A stretch of 64,000 nt of DNA from Chitinophaga sp. Its GTDB lineage: Bacteria > Bacteroidota > Bacteroidia > Chitinophagales > Chitinophagaceae. Below, piece by piece: positions 18,080 through 27,400 of the stretch. The notes under the pieces are model-generated. The model was given only the letters and a program-made list of their open reading frames with translations, did not search any database and was not told where the DNA came from. The translations under genes were made by a program, and so were the position numbers. Location of the stretch: contig NZ_JAGHZS010000001.1 of the NCBI RefSeq assembly GCF_017745275.1, positions 248,001-312,000 on the forward strand. Direction: 5' to 3'. Within the stretch, counting starts at the first letter, position 1, and each line of letters starts with the position of its first letter.

Positions 18080-18110
18080 TCACAATTAAAAATCAGCGAT
18101 TTTTACATTC

Positions 18111-18950
18111 ATGAAGAAAACGATTCTACTGGCACTAGGGATGCTGGCCTTTGCAGGCAGGGGGTTTTGTCAATATTACTTCCAGGATATCTACAATACG
18201 CAACAGACTATTGCCACGATGGCGCTGCTGAAAAGCAACAAGGTGAAGACCCAGAAGGTACAGACGCTGGACGCCAGCCTGGAAATAGATCCGGACTTCC
18301 GTTGTGAACGTAATCTGAGCCCTACCTACCACCAGATGCGGTCGCAAACGCAGTCCAGTGCAACCGGCTATTCAGCGATGACCTCTTCTTTTTCCACCAA
18401 GGGGCAGCTCACCAAAACAGTAGACAGCTCTTCTGCCAGTGTGACCACTACTTTATACCGGTATAACAACGAGGGTCAGCTGCAATATATCAGCAGCACA
18501 TCGATTGCGTTACAGAGCAAGATGCGTTTTGATGAAACGCGGAGCTATAGCTATGATGCGGCCGGCCGACTGCAGCAAATGATACAGAAGAAAGGGAACG
18601 GCAGTGATTCTACCGTAATTGCATTTAAAACAGATAGTCTTGGTCATGTTATAGAGGAGTTTGATCAACGTCAGCGTAAACGGACTTACTACAACTACGA
18701 TAAATCCGGGCATCTGACAGATGTATATCGTTATCAGCCTGCGAAGAAACGGATGTTGCCGGATTATATTTTTGAGTATAATGCGCAGGGCCAGGTAACA
18801 AAGATGACTACCGTGAACGCACAAACGTCGTCTTATACGATCTGGGCATATGAATATCAGCCGAATGGGTTACCTTTGAGGGAAACCTGCTATGGCAAAG
18901 GAAAAGAGATGTTAGGAATGGTGAAATACAGCTATGATCTGAATCCGTAA
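18111..18950 (+). CDS. Secreted YD-repeat-like protein, unknown function
   Basis: 279 residues with a signal peptide (MKKTILLALGMLAFAGRGFC). The mature chain contains repeated strands of the RHS/YD form: TLYRYNNEGQLQYIS, SYSYDAAGRLQQMI, YYNYDKSGHLTDVYRY, FEYNAQGQVTKMT and YEYQPNGLPLRET. About five to six such units would form a short beta-sheet strip, not a closed RHS shell. There is no toxin domain or immunity gene nearby. A cytoplasm-type relative with the same repeat is at 58756-59553. Confidence 0.72.
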   Translation: MKKTILLALGMLAFAGRGFCQYYFQDIYNTQQTIATMALLKSNKVKTQKVQTLDASLEIDPDFRCERNLSPTYHQMRSQTQSSATGYSAMTSSFSTKGQLTKTVDSSSASVTTTLYRYNNEGQLQYISSTSIALQSKMRFDETRSYSYDAAGRLQQMIQKKGNGSDSTVIAFKTDSLGHVIEEFDQRQRKRTYYNYDKSGHLTDVYRYQPAKKRMLPDYIFEYNAQGQVTKMTTVNAQTSSYTIWAYEYQPNGLPLRETCYGKGKEMLGMVKYSYDLNP

Positions 18951-19005
18951 AAACAGTTTAGAAAAAAAGAGATTTATAAAATATTTCAGTTCAGGCAGAA
19001 AAAAA

Positions 19006-19036
19006 TTTTGCAACTTCAAAAAGAATCCTATCTTTG
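19006..19036 (+). promoter_or_regulatory. Bacteroidota promoter for the tRNA pair
   Basis: TTTTG at 19006-19010 and TATCTTTG at 19029-19036, 18 bases apart, a close match to the -33/-7 consensus. It lies about 55 bases before tRNA-Gly, and both tRNAs follow without another promoter. Confidence 0.75.
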
Positions 19037-19091
19037 CAATCCCAACGAAAAAAGCTGATAGCTGAAAACGTTGTAAAGTTCTTCATTTCAA

Positions 19092-19164
<73 letters not shown>

Positions 19165-19184
19165 CAGTGTAAAATTCCCTACAC

Positions 19185-19270
19185 ACCCTGGTGGTGGAAT
19201 TGGTAGACACGCGGGACTTAAAATCCCGTTTGCAGCAATGCAAGTGTGGGTTCGACTCCCATCTGGGGTA
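19185..19270 (+). tRNA. tRNA-Leu (anticodon TAA)
   Basis: An 86-base class II tRNA with a long variable arm. Acceptor ACCCTGG pairs with CTGGGGT (two wobble pairs), the anticodon arm is CGGGA-CTTAAAA-TCCCG with TAA, and the T-arm has GGGTTCGACTCCC. It decodes UUA and UUG. Its last 16 bases plus one are repeated at 21737-21753, so this gene served as an integration target. Confidence 0.96.
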
Positions 19271-19271
19271 C
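19255..19271. repeat. Putative attachment site, tRNA-side copy (attL)
   Basis: ACTCCCATCTGGGGTAC, the end of the T-arm and acceptor of tRNA-Leu, recurs exactly at 21737-21753. A direct repeat of a tRNA 3' end on the far side of foreign genes is the usual trace of site-specific integration into a tRNA. Confidence 0.75.
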
Positions 19272-19300
19272 TTTTAGAGCGGACGCTCTTAAGTTTTGAG

Positions 19301-19334
19301 AAAAGGCATCGACGATAGTTGGTGCCTTTTTTGT
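19301..19334 (+). terminator. Terminator after the tRNA genes
   Basis: AAAAGGCATC (19301-19310) pairs with GGTGCCTTTT (19321-19330), including two wobble pairs, followed by more T. A smaller hairpin (AGAGCG/CGCTCT) lies just before it. Confidence 0.75.
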
Positions 19335-19405
19335 TATGAATGAATCCAATTTTCTACTTACTCTCTAAAAGAGTTATTTTCATCGGTTATCTAATATCTT
19401 TTGTT

Positions 19406-20038
19406 TCATACTTCATTATTTCGTGCCTCATACTTTTTCTTTAATCTTAAATATTCTCTGAACTCTCTTTCATCCTCTTCCTTTTTTACAGCATCCCAAT
19501 ATTCTCCCAGTTCGTTGCTATTACGATCCATATAGCCAGGAATAATAATCAAAGCCCATTCATTTGCGATATCAGTCCAAGCTTGTGCAGCTGCATCTAT
19601 AATAGATGTTATCTGGATTTTCTTTCGCTCTTCAAATGAACGTGGAAAATAGTGATGATTGATGCTACTATAATATGGAAATATATGCTTTGCGCTGGCA
19701 TTCCACCAATCACGATAATTCTCATTGAATTTTTTAAACGGCTCGTCAATAATAAAATTAAAGGAATCATCTAGTTGATTAAATCTTAAAAAAGCAAATA
19801 TTTTATATGCAGCTATTAACTCCTTAGGTTTGTCTTTTAAATAACGTCCCAGATGAGCACCTGTATTCAAAATGGGATTTTCCGAAAAGTAAAATTGAGC
19901 TTGTCTATTTTTTTCAAACCAAGGAGAATGCGGCGAATGCTTTTCACGATTAAATTTAATAAACGTCACATCAGGAACATTCAAAGAAATCCAATATTCA
20001 TAGATGCTACTCCAATTTTTCAAATTCATAACAAACAA
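19406..20038 (-). CDS. Hypothetical protein in the tRNA-Leu island
   Basis: 210 residues (the start could also be the ATG at 20029, giving MNLKNWSSIYEYW). I do not recognise the family. It is aromatic-rich, with no signal peptide or membrane segment, and ends in a charged helix (VKKEEDEREFREYLRLKKKY). It is divergent from the Fic-like gene, and the two palindromes at 20233-20286 lie between them, so both may be controlled from there. Base composition is AT-rich compared with the chromosome around it. Confidence 0.65.
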   Translation of the reverse strand: MFVMNLKNWSSIYEYWISLNVPDVTFIKFNREKHSPHSPWFEKNRQAQFYFSENPILNTGAHLGRYLKDKPKELIAAYKIFAFLRFNQLDDSFNFIIDEPFKKFNENYRDWWNASAKHIFPYYSSINHHYFPRSFEERKKIQITSIIDAAAQAWTDIANEWALIIIPGYMDRNSNELGEYWDAVKKEEDEREFREYLRLKKKYEARNNEV

Positions 20039-20232
20039 ATTTTTTGGGTAAATACTCAGATAAAATCCATAAATGGATGAGATAAACTAAAATTCTCAAA
20101 AATTGAAATTACAATATTTATGTATTATAACTTAGCGTTCCATAGTAGTAAAACCAAATATTGAAAGCTATTTGAGATGTGGGCTTTATCTGAAAAAATT
20201 TAAACTTGGCTGAAATATCCGCTTTATAAATA

Positions 20233-20257
20233 TTTACGACAAAAAAAATGTCGCAAA
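20233..20257. promoter_or_regulatory. Palindromic operator candidate, distal copy
   Basis: TTTACGACAAAAAAAATGTC GCAAA: half-sites CGACA (20237-20241) and TGTCG (20249-20253) around an A-tract. A second copy is about 30 bp downstream, so the two centres lie about three helical turns apart on the same face. Confidence 0.65.
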
Positions 20258-20262
20258 ATAAT

Positions 20263-20286
20263 TTAACGACATTTTTTTGTCGTAAA
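20263..20286. promoter_or_regulatory. Palindromic operator candidate, proximal copy
   Basis: Half-sites CGACA (20267-20271) and TGTCG (20278-20282) around a T-tract, ending 23 bases before the fic-like start codon. Together with the distal copy it also forms a large inverted repeat. The likely binder is the winged helix of the Fic-like protein itself (inference). Confidence 0.65.
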
Positions 20287-20309
20287 TTCAAACAAATATT
20301 ATAATAATC

Positions 20310-21671
20310 ATGGCTTTCTCCACTCCTGAAAAAACTGCTATTGTGAAAGCAATTCAAGAATTTCCTGATGGCGCTACTCTTGAAGATATTATCTCATCAA
20401 GCGGATTGGTGTTGAATCGTCGTACATTTCAACGAAGGTTAGAAACTATGAGAAAATCAGGTGAAATAATAATATCTGGCGCAACTCGCAACCTACGTTA
20501 TCACTTGGCCGATCAATATTTGGAAGAAAAGAAGATCCAGTCCTCCGATATTCTACTATCTAATCCGGCACAAGAGATTCTTTCAATTGTCCAAAAGCCG
20601 ATCCAGCAACGTGCTCCAGTTGGCTATAATCGCAGTTTTCTGGAGAAGTATCAGCCGAATATCACTAATTATCTATCTCCAACAGAACTGCAAAAGCTGG
20701 CGGTGTTAGGTAATACTGCCAGACTAAATGAACCTGCAGGTACCTATGCGAAAGAAATCCTGAATAGACTATTGATAGACTTATCCTGGAACTCCAGCCG
20801 CCTGGAAGGTAACACTTATTCCCTTCTCGACACCGAACGACTGATTTCTTCCGGACATATCGCAGATAACAAATCCGCGAAAGAGGCTCAAATGATCCTA
20901 AATCACAAGGATGCTATTGAATTTATTGTGCAATTAGCAGATGAAATTGGATTTAACAGGTATACCCTGTTAAACCTTCACTCTCTCCTTTCTAACAACC
21001 TTTTACCTAATCCTGCTGCATCAGGAAGATTGAGACATATTCCAGTAGGCATTCAAAACAGCGTTTATACTCCACTAGCTGTTCCACAGCTCATTGAAGA
21101 AATGTTTGATCTGATACTTGATAAAGTCTCTCAAATCGAGAATCCCTTTGAACAGGCATTTTTCATTATGGTACATATACCTTATTTACAGCCTTTCGAT
21201 GATGTAAATAAAAGAGTATCCAGATTAGCTTCTAACATTTCATTGAATAAGCATAATCTGGCTCCTTTATCCTTTATTGATGTTCCGAACGAATTGTATA
21301 CAAAAGGCCTGATCGGGGTTTATGAGCTTAACAGCGTAGAACTACTAAAGGATGTCTTTCTCTGGGCTTATGAGCGCTCAGCGGCCCAATACTCGGCACT
21401 CAGACAATCTCTCGGCGAGCCAGATCCATTCCGGCTGAAATATCGCGATCAAATCCGTTCCATTATCCGTAAAATAATATCCGAGGCAATGACTAAATCC
21501 AAAGTAGAGCCATACTTGCAAGATCAGGCCCAGGAGTTGCCTGAGATGGATAGACCTAAGTTAATCGAGGTGGTAGAAACAGAATTACTATCGCTGCATG
21601 AAGGGAATTTCGCCAGATATATGGTTCGCCCCTCTGAATTCAAGAAATGGCAGAAAGAGTGGAAAAATTAA
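20310..21671 (+). CDS. Winged-helix Fic-family protein with degenerate FIC motif
   Basis: 453 residues. Residues about 1-70 form a winged helix (GATLEDIISSSGLVLNRRTF, then MRKSGEIIISGATRNLRYHL). The Fic part has SWNSSRLEGN, whose S162-xxx-E166-G167 fits the inhibitory (S/T)xxxE(G/N) motif, and the core HIPYLQPFDDVNKRVSRL (from H289). Against the canonical HPFxDGNGRxxR, the catalytic His position is Gln294 and both glycines are replaced (V299, K301), so ordinary AMP transfer is doubtful; H289 is five residues too early. This PYLQPFDDVNKR variant is widespread in Fic proteins. Probably a DNA-binding regulator or a Fic with altered chemistry. Bounded by the tRNA-Leu repeat. Confidence 0.88.
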   Translation: MAFSTPEKTAIVKAIQEFPDGATLEDIISSSGLVLNRRTFQRRLETMRKSGEIIISGATRNLRYHLADQYLEEKKIQSSDILLSNPAQEILSIVQKPIQQRAPVGYNRSFLEKYQPNITNYLSPTELQKLAVLGNTARLNEPAGTYAKEILNRLLIDLSWNSSRLEGNTYSLLDTERLISSGHIADNKSAKEAQMILNHKDAIEFIVQLADEIGFNRYTLLNLHSLLSNNLLPNPAASGRLRHIPVGIQNSVYTPLAVPQLIEEMFDLILDKVSQIENPFEQAFFIMVHIPYLQPFDDVNKRVSRLASNISLNKHNLAPLSFIDVPNELYTKGLIGVYELNSVELLKDVFLWAYERSAAQYSALRQSLGEPDPFRLKYRDQIRSIIRKIISEAMTKSKVEPYLQDQAQELPEMDRPKLIEVVETELLSLHEGNFARYMVRPSEFKKWQKEWKN

Positions 21672-21673
21672 AT

Positions 21674-21707
21674 ATCCGTGATCGTAATCATAATACCACG
21701 GATTTCG
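21674..21707 (+). terminator. Hairpin after the fic-like gene
   Basis: ATCCGTG (21674-21680) pairs with CACGGAT (21697-21703), followed by TTTC. It starts two bases after the stop codon. The T-run is weak. Confidence 0.5.
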
Positions 21708-21736
21708 GATAAGAATGAAATAACATTTTCCAAATA

Positions 21737-21753
21737 ACTCCCATCTGGGGTAC
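21737..21753. repeat. Putative attachment site, distal copy (attR)
   Basis: Seventeen bases identical to 19255-19271, the 3' end of tRNA-Leu. No tRNA can be folded here, so it is a repeat only. It closes a unit of about 2.5 kb holding the fic-like gene and its divergent neighbour; no integrase is present. Confidence 0.75.
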
Positions 21754-21782
21754 ACAATCAAAACTGGCGTTCTGAAAATTTT

Positions 21783-21816
21783 AAAAGGCAACGCGTGAGC
21801 GTTGCCTTTTTTGTTT
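21783..21816 (+). terminator. Strong rho-independent terminator
   Basis: AAAAGGCAACGC (21783-21794) pairs perfectly with GCGTTGCCTTTT (21799-21810) across a GTGA loop, followed by TTGTTT. It lies 30 bases past the distal tRNA-Leu repeat and may have been the original end of the tRNA transcript. Confidence 0.9.
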
Positions 21817-21835
21817 GTGCAAGATTCGATAATAG

Positions 21836-21890
21836 CTACTGCGCCTTACAAATAACAATACTATCAGTGCCGGCAAACACGAGGTGCCTC
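21836..21890 (-). pseudogene. 3' stub of a second copy of the 328-residue gene at 29879-30865
   Basis: The minus strand reads HLVFAGTDSIVICKAQ then TAG; the intact gene at 29879 ends NLVFAGTDSIVICRTQ then TAG. Similarity stops at the histidine. The DNA is alike (about 46 of 52 bases) but not identical, so this is either an old paralog cut short or an incoming copy. The stub and the intact gene bracket the Wadjet region in the same orientation. Confidence 0.75.
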
Positions 21891-21954
21891 CGGAAAAATC
21901 AGTTTCATTAGTTTAATTTTTTCCGCCTTTCTGTATGTAGTAAACAACTCTTTC

Positions 21955-22266
21955 AAATGCATCAATTTCTCCTCCGCTATTGAGCATATCCAGTACTGGT
22001 AATTTCTTGATGATGAAGATGCCAGGGGATTTCTATTCAGCTATGAAAAGTTATTCGGAGTTAAAGATCTTTCAGAAACGGACATAAAAAGTCAAAAAGA
22101 ATCCAAAGAGACGAGTATTGACAGAACATTGTGCCTGTTCTACGTAGGATGTAGTAGAGCTGAAAAAAGTCTTGCTATAGTCATTTACACTAAGGAGCCG
22201 GACTTAGCTAAGCAAGATATGCTCAGCCAAAAATGGTTCACGGAGAATGAATTAATAATGATCTAA
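21955..22266 (+). pseudogene. Decayed C-terminal end of a UvrD/Rep-like helicase
   Basis: After an in-frame TAA at about 22000 the frame reads DDEDARGFLFSYEKLFGVKD, then SIDRTLCLFYVGCSRAEKSL and a stop at 22264-22266. LFYVxCSRAxKSL is motif VI of superfamily 1A helicases, and the DDEEARGF block is typical of the UvrD-like partners of Bacteroidota defence ATPases (GajB-like). Just upstream, in another frame, YPVLVI can be read, as expected before LDDE, so a one-base shift plus loss of the 5' part is likely. The minus strand at 21880-22010 can also be read as LKELFTTYRKAEKIKLMKLI, resembling ends of serine recombinases; that reading is weak. Confidence 0.65.
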
Positions 22267-22375
22267 AAAACCAATTTTCACTTCTATTATATTGAACAAA
22301 ACCAAGATGAATCTGTATGATAGTCTCTATAGGTATATAGATGTAATAATCAATTGAAAATGTTATATTAGGGAT

Positions 22376-23845
22376 ATGACGTTTGAGAAACTATCCTTAC
22401 AATTTAAAACTGCACGCCCACTAATCATCCTCCGCGCTGGGAGCGCCCCATTTATGCTTTCCTTTTTCCAGAAGGTTTTCCGTCAGTCTCACATCACTAC
22501 TATTAGCAATCATGAGCTAAGAAATAAACTGGAGTCCTTCATGGAGGACTTAGAATATTCACAAAGAGATGACGAACTAGATAACAATACGTTATTTGAC
22601 GACTATTCTCAAAAGGCATCCCAATATATTGATAAATGGAGTAATGCAGGTTTTCTCAGGAAATATCCTAATGACTCTGGTGAAGATCTTCATGAACTTA
22701 CTACTGATACTATTAAAGTATTTGACTGGTTGGAAAGCCTAGACAGACCGGATCATATTGGAGCCAATAGTAGGTTTAGGGATATATTCTTTAAGCTTAA
22801 AACAATAATTGAGCAAAATACAGAAAATACAGAACTACGTATACAGAAGTTGGAGCAAAAAAAATGGGAGATTGAGAATGAAATTAATCTTCTAAAATTG
22901 GGAAAGCAACCGACCTTCTCCGACAATACTGAAATAAAGGAGGAATTCTACAACTTAAATAAAATGGCAAGAGAACTCCTGAATGATTTTGCAGAAGTGG
23001 AACAGAATTTCGAACAAATCAGAAAAGAAGTACAACGCAAATACACAGAAAAAGATATTGTCAAAGGCTCTTTATTAGTATATGCCTTAGATGCACTTGA
23101 TGAAATTGAAAATAAAGATCAGGGAAAAAGCTTCAAAGCATTTTGGGAATTTCTGATGGATGAAAAAAAACAGCAGGAATTCATGGAATTGACCGACAAA
23201 TTATATCAATTACTACAAGATAGGGAAATTGATTTTAATAATGATCGTTTTTTAAGATACATTAAAAGATACCTATATACATCTGGTCGTCGAGTAATCG
23301 ATTCTAACCAAAAATTAAGTGAAAAAATAAGTCGGGTTCTTTCGGAGAAAAATTTATTAGAACGCCGGCGTGCATTAGATTTGATAAATGATATTAGGAA
23401 AATGGCCTATGATCTGGTTGAAACCAAGCTAAAAGACGATGCCTTTATTTCGATCGAAATGGAGTCTGATATTGCTTTATTTAACCGTTGGGAATTACAT
23501 GACGGAAAAGAAATAAACATCAACACTATCTATCCAGATGGTGTTGGTGGCAATCTTTCTGAAGACGTTAATCTTAGAGCCTTGTTTGATCAATTTACCA
23601 TTGACAAAAAGAAACTACAACAAAATATTGACTCCATGCTTATTGGAGAAACCAATCAAGTTACATTAAAGCAGATAATTGATAAATATACCATACAGAA
23701 CGGCCTGAGCGAGGTAATTGGTTATGTATCCATTGCCAGTAGTTCTGATCAACATCTTATTTTAGATGAAATTAACGACCCTATCTGGATAAATAATAGG
23801 AAGGTAAATGTACCAATGATTATATATACTAGGCCCCCAAAATAG
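22376..23845 (+). CDS. jetA: Wadjet subunit JetA (DUF3375, kleisin-like)
   Basis: 489 residues. The N-terminal winged-helix region has the DUF3375 signature LIILRAGSAPFMLSFFQKVF (about residues 18-37) and SNHELRNKLESFMEDLEY. Long helices with coiled-coil character follow (about 140-330), and a C-terminal domain ends NNRKVNVPMIIYTRPPK. In Wadjet systems JetA is the kleisin that bridges the heads of the SMC-like JetC, as MukF does. It is first of four genes; jetB starts 5 bases after its stop. Size and order match type I Wadjet. The operon is AT-rich against its flanks, a sign of transfer. No clear TAnnTTTG promoter is seen. Confidence 0.88.
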   Translation: MTFEKLSLQFKTARPLIILRAGSAPFMLSFFQKVFRQSHITTISNHELRNKLESFMEDLEYSQRDDELDNNTLFDDYSQKASQYIDKWSNAGFLRKYPNDSGEDLHELTTDTIKVFDWLESLDRPDHIGANSRFRDIFFKLKTIIEQNTENTELRIQKLEQKKWEIENEINLLKLGKQPTFSDNTEIKEEFYNLNKMARELLNDFAEVEQNFEQIRKEVQRKYTEKDIVKGSLLVYALDALDEIENKDQGKSFKAFWEFLMDEKKQQEFMELTDKLYQLLQDREIDFNNDRFLRYIKRYLYTSGRRVIDSNQKLSEKISRVLSEKNLLERRRALDLINDIRKMAYDLVETKLKDDAFISIEMESDIALFNRWELHDGKEININTIYPDGVGGNLSEDVNLRALFDQFTIDKKKLQQNIDSMLIGETNQVTLKQIIDKYTIQNGLSEVIGYVSIASSSDQHLILDEINDPIWINNRKVNVPMIIYTRPPK

Positions 23846-23850
23846 TTTAT

Positions 23851-24447
23851 ATGGAACAGTCAAATACTCGAACCCATTACGCCCATATTATAATTAAACT
23901 TCTACAAGGTCCTATTTACGTAGAGGAAAAGGCATCATGGCGCGATCTACAGGCATGGAAAACCTCCATATTGGAATATATATCCAAAATCGGGCTTGAA
24001 TTGATTTTAAATGAAATCGATGGATTTGCATATTTGATTCAACCTGATGCAGACGAACATGACGAAAATCCTTTACCTAGGCTCATGCGCAAGCAAAATC
24101 TCAGTTATGAAACCACTTTGCTTTGCATTATACTTAGAGAAATGCTTGAAGAATTTGATATACTAAAGGAAGGGAATACGTTGTTTTTGACTCAAAAAGA
24201 AGTCAAGGAACGAATTGAGTTATTTTATAAAGAACAAGCCAACAAGAGTAAATTATGGCGGGAACTAGCAAGACCAATAAATAACTTACAGACTATTGGC
24301 ATTTTAAAATTAAATCGTGAGGATCCACTCAACAAGGATAATAATCAATATGAAGTTAAGCGAATTATAAAGGCGTTGATAAATAATGAGAAACTGGAAG
24401 AAATCAAACAAAAGCTAGCATCCTATGTCAACACTGTTCATGAATAA
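23851..24447 (+). CDS. jetB: Wadjet subunit JetB (DUF4194, KITE-like)
   Basis: 198 residues of DUF4194 type: DLQAWKTSILEYISKIGLEL, DGFAYLIQ, LPRLMRKQNLSYETTLLCII (about residues 75-94) and LREMLEEFD, followed by a second winged helix (FLTQKEVKERIELFYKEQ). JetB is the KITE subunit that binds the kleisin JetA, like MukE. It begins 5 bases after jetA and its last 23 bases overlap jetC, pointing to coupled translation. Confidence 0.88.
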   Translation: MEQSNTRTHYAHIIIKLLQGPIYVEEKASWRDLQAWKTSILEYISKIGLELILNEIDGFAYLIQPDADEHDENPLPRLMRKQNLSYETTLLCIILREMLEEFDILKEGNTLFLTQKEVKERIELFYKEQANKSKLWRELARPINNLQTIGILKLNREDPLNKDNNQYEVKRIIKALINNEKLEEIKQKLASYVNTVHE

Positions 24448-27400
24448 TAATGCTGAAGGCGGATACCGTTTGCGCTACATGGAGATTTATAACTGGGGGA
24501 CATTTCATGGCAAAGTTTATAAATTGATTCCAAATGGGCGAACCTCTCTACTGACAGGTGCTAATGGTAGCGGTAAAACAACACTTATTGATGCCTTACT
24601 TACTTTGTTAGTTCCATCAAATAAACGGTTCTATAATCAATCTTCCGGCGCAGAGATAAAAAAGGAACGCGATGAACAATCCTATTTTTGGGGATATCAT
24701 GGAAAAACATATTCCGAGGAAGACGAAACATCTAAGACTGAGCAACTACGCAATAAGGCAGAGAATCCATACTCGGTTTTGTTGGCATGCTTTCAAAACT
24801 CTGGCACACTACATACAATCACGCTTGTACAAATCAGGTGGTTTTCGGGAGGCAGTCTTAAGAAAGCATATATTATCGCGCCTTACCCCCTTACTGTCGC
24901 GGAACATTTTGGAAAAGATCAATTTGATATTAGAGGAGAATGGCGTAAAAAGATAAAAAAGCAATTCCCCAAATTAGACTTATATGATAGCTTTAAGGAC
25001 TATAGCAGCCGATTTAGCGACCTATTTGGATTAAAAGAAAAAGCGCTATCTCTCTTTAATCAAACGGTAGGGATCAAAGTGCTAGGTGATTTAACCCAGT
25101 TCGTTAGACAACAAATGCTGGAGGAACCCGAGTCTGAAGAACAATTCAAGCATCTACATAGTCACTATATGGATTTGCTTATTAGTCATAATGCTATCAA
25201 GAAAGATGAAAAGCAACTGGAATTACTAACTCCTATTGTAGATAATAAAATTTCATTGGTAAAACAAGAAAACGATCTTGATATCCTTTTACACCTTTCT
25301 ACTCTGGCTCCCTTATATGCGGATAAACTAGAATTTACCATATTAAATAAAAAAACTGAATCTTTAGAACAAAGCATATCAATACAGAACCAAAAGAAAG
25401 AAGAACTAAGTAATATAGTCCGACTAGAAGAGATGGAAAGGGATCAGCTTATTTCTCAAAAGGCAGCATTAAATATTGACCACCAAATTGGATTACTAAA
25501 CAAGGATCTTACCTCTGAAATTGAAAAGCGAGATCGAAAACAAGCACACTCCACCGACTATAACAAACTGGTTGTTCATCTCGGGTTACATACCGTCGCC
25601 AATGAAGTGGATTTCCATGAGAATTTAAAAATTCTTCAGGAAAAGAAAACCAAATTAGAAGATCAATTGGAAGAACTAACTGAAAAACGCTTTGACTATA
25701 AGTCTATCCAAAAACAACTTCAGGAAAAAACTGAACAATTACAAGCTGCTGTTAACTCTTACATGAACCGGAAAAACCGAATTCCTCCGGATTTAATTCA
25801 TGTAAGGGCTCAACTACTAGATTTATTGGAAACAGGAGAGGAAGAGCTACCATTTGTAGGAGAGCTTTTAAGAGTAAATGATAGTGAATCTCACTGGGAA
25901 GACTCAATTGAAAGAGTTTTAAATAGTTTTTCTCGCCAATTGGTTGTACCCGAAAGATACATTAAACAGGTCAATCATTTTGTACATTCCAATAACTTGG
26001 GCACCCGGCTAATCTATCAGTTGGTAGATACAAAAAAAGGGCAATCTTATATTATTTGGCCAACCGAAGAGGAGTTACTTATTAATAAACTCGAGATAAA
26101 AAATTCTACATCTTATAAAGATTGGCTAAAGAACCAGCTATTTGAGCGATATAATTACCTCTGTACAGATAATCTAGAAGTTTTTTATGGGTCAAGGAAA
26201 TCCATTACATCTAATGGACTGATTCGTAATCTCCATCGTCACGAGAAAGACGACCGTCCAAATAAATGGAGTAAGCTTAATTACACATTAGGCTGGGATA
26301 ATAAAGAAACTATACAACTTCTTATGGGTGAAAAAGAATTGGCCCAGAAGGAATACCGAAGCATCAACAAACAGCTTGAAGAGCACTTACTCGTCATAAA
26401 AAAACTAGAAAACGTCAGACCTCTACTAATACAAATGTCCCTAGTAGCTTCTTTCGATGAAATTAATTGGGAAAAACACGCTGTCAAAATTGAATCCATA
26501 TTACGTCAGGTTGAAGAACTAAAAGGATCCTCCGATCAATATCAGGCAATTTCAAAGCAACTGGAACAGATAGAAGCATCATTGATCGAAAAAAAGAAGA
26601 CTGTAGAGACCTATATAAAGGAGATTACAAAACAAGAAAGTGATTATCTAAGATTTAATCAGCGAAAAATAGCTATTAAATTTGATATTTTATCAGAGGA
26701 GGAAGAAGCATCTATACAATCATTCTTTGCTATAGAAAAAATTGAAACGAATGAAGTTATTACCCTGGAAGCTTTGGCAAAATTTAAAGAGGAAACGCAA
26801 GAATTATTAAAAAAGAAGACCACTGTATCCGCCGAAAACATTAGAAAGATTAAGGAAAGTACTATTGAAAAAATAGCTGAATTCTTACATCCTCCCGACA
26901 ACCTACTGCGCGAATTTCCCGACTGGAGTGGTGATGTGATTAATATTTCAACACAGCTCACAAGTCTGGACGAATTGGAGGATATATATAATAATATCCG
27001 CCACCAAAGACTAGTAGAACATAAACGGCGATTTAGAGAATATATGGATAAAAGTATGCTTGATGCGCTGACTAGTTATCGCACCTGGCTAAACAATGAG
27101 GAGGAAAAAATTAAAGACGTAATAGCTGAACTAAATATTCCTTTACGTAAGATTACTTTCAACAAAAATCCAGACACCTATCTTCAACTAGAGTACCGTC
27201 CAACAAAGGAGCAAGAGATTAAATTATTCAAAGAGCAGCTTAGCTCCGCTATTCCCAGTGCGCTTGAATTCAGTATCCAAACAGATGATGCCTATAGAGA
27301 GAATGTATTTCAACAGATAAAAAATTTGATAACTGAATTACAAAAGGAGGAAACATGGCGAAAAAAGGTTACCGACATTCGAAACTGGCTTAGTTTCAGT

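Noticed and set aside
19406..21671. Fic toxin-antitoxin pair formed by the two island genes
   Set aside because: Genes are divergent, the 210-residue protein shows no antitoxin features and the Fic core is degenerate; no support for a toxin.
21737..21753. Second tRNA-Leu gene
   Set aside because: Only 17 bases match the tRNA 3' end and the rest of a cloverleaf is absent.
21955..22266. Functional Gabija system
   Set aside because: Only a helicase tail remains and no GajA-like ATPase/nuclease is nearby; treated as a remnant.
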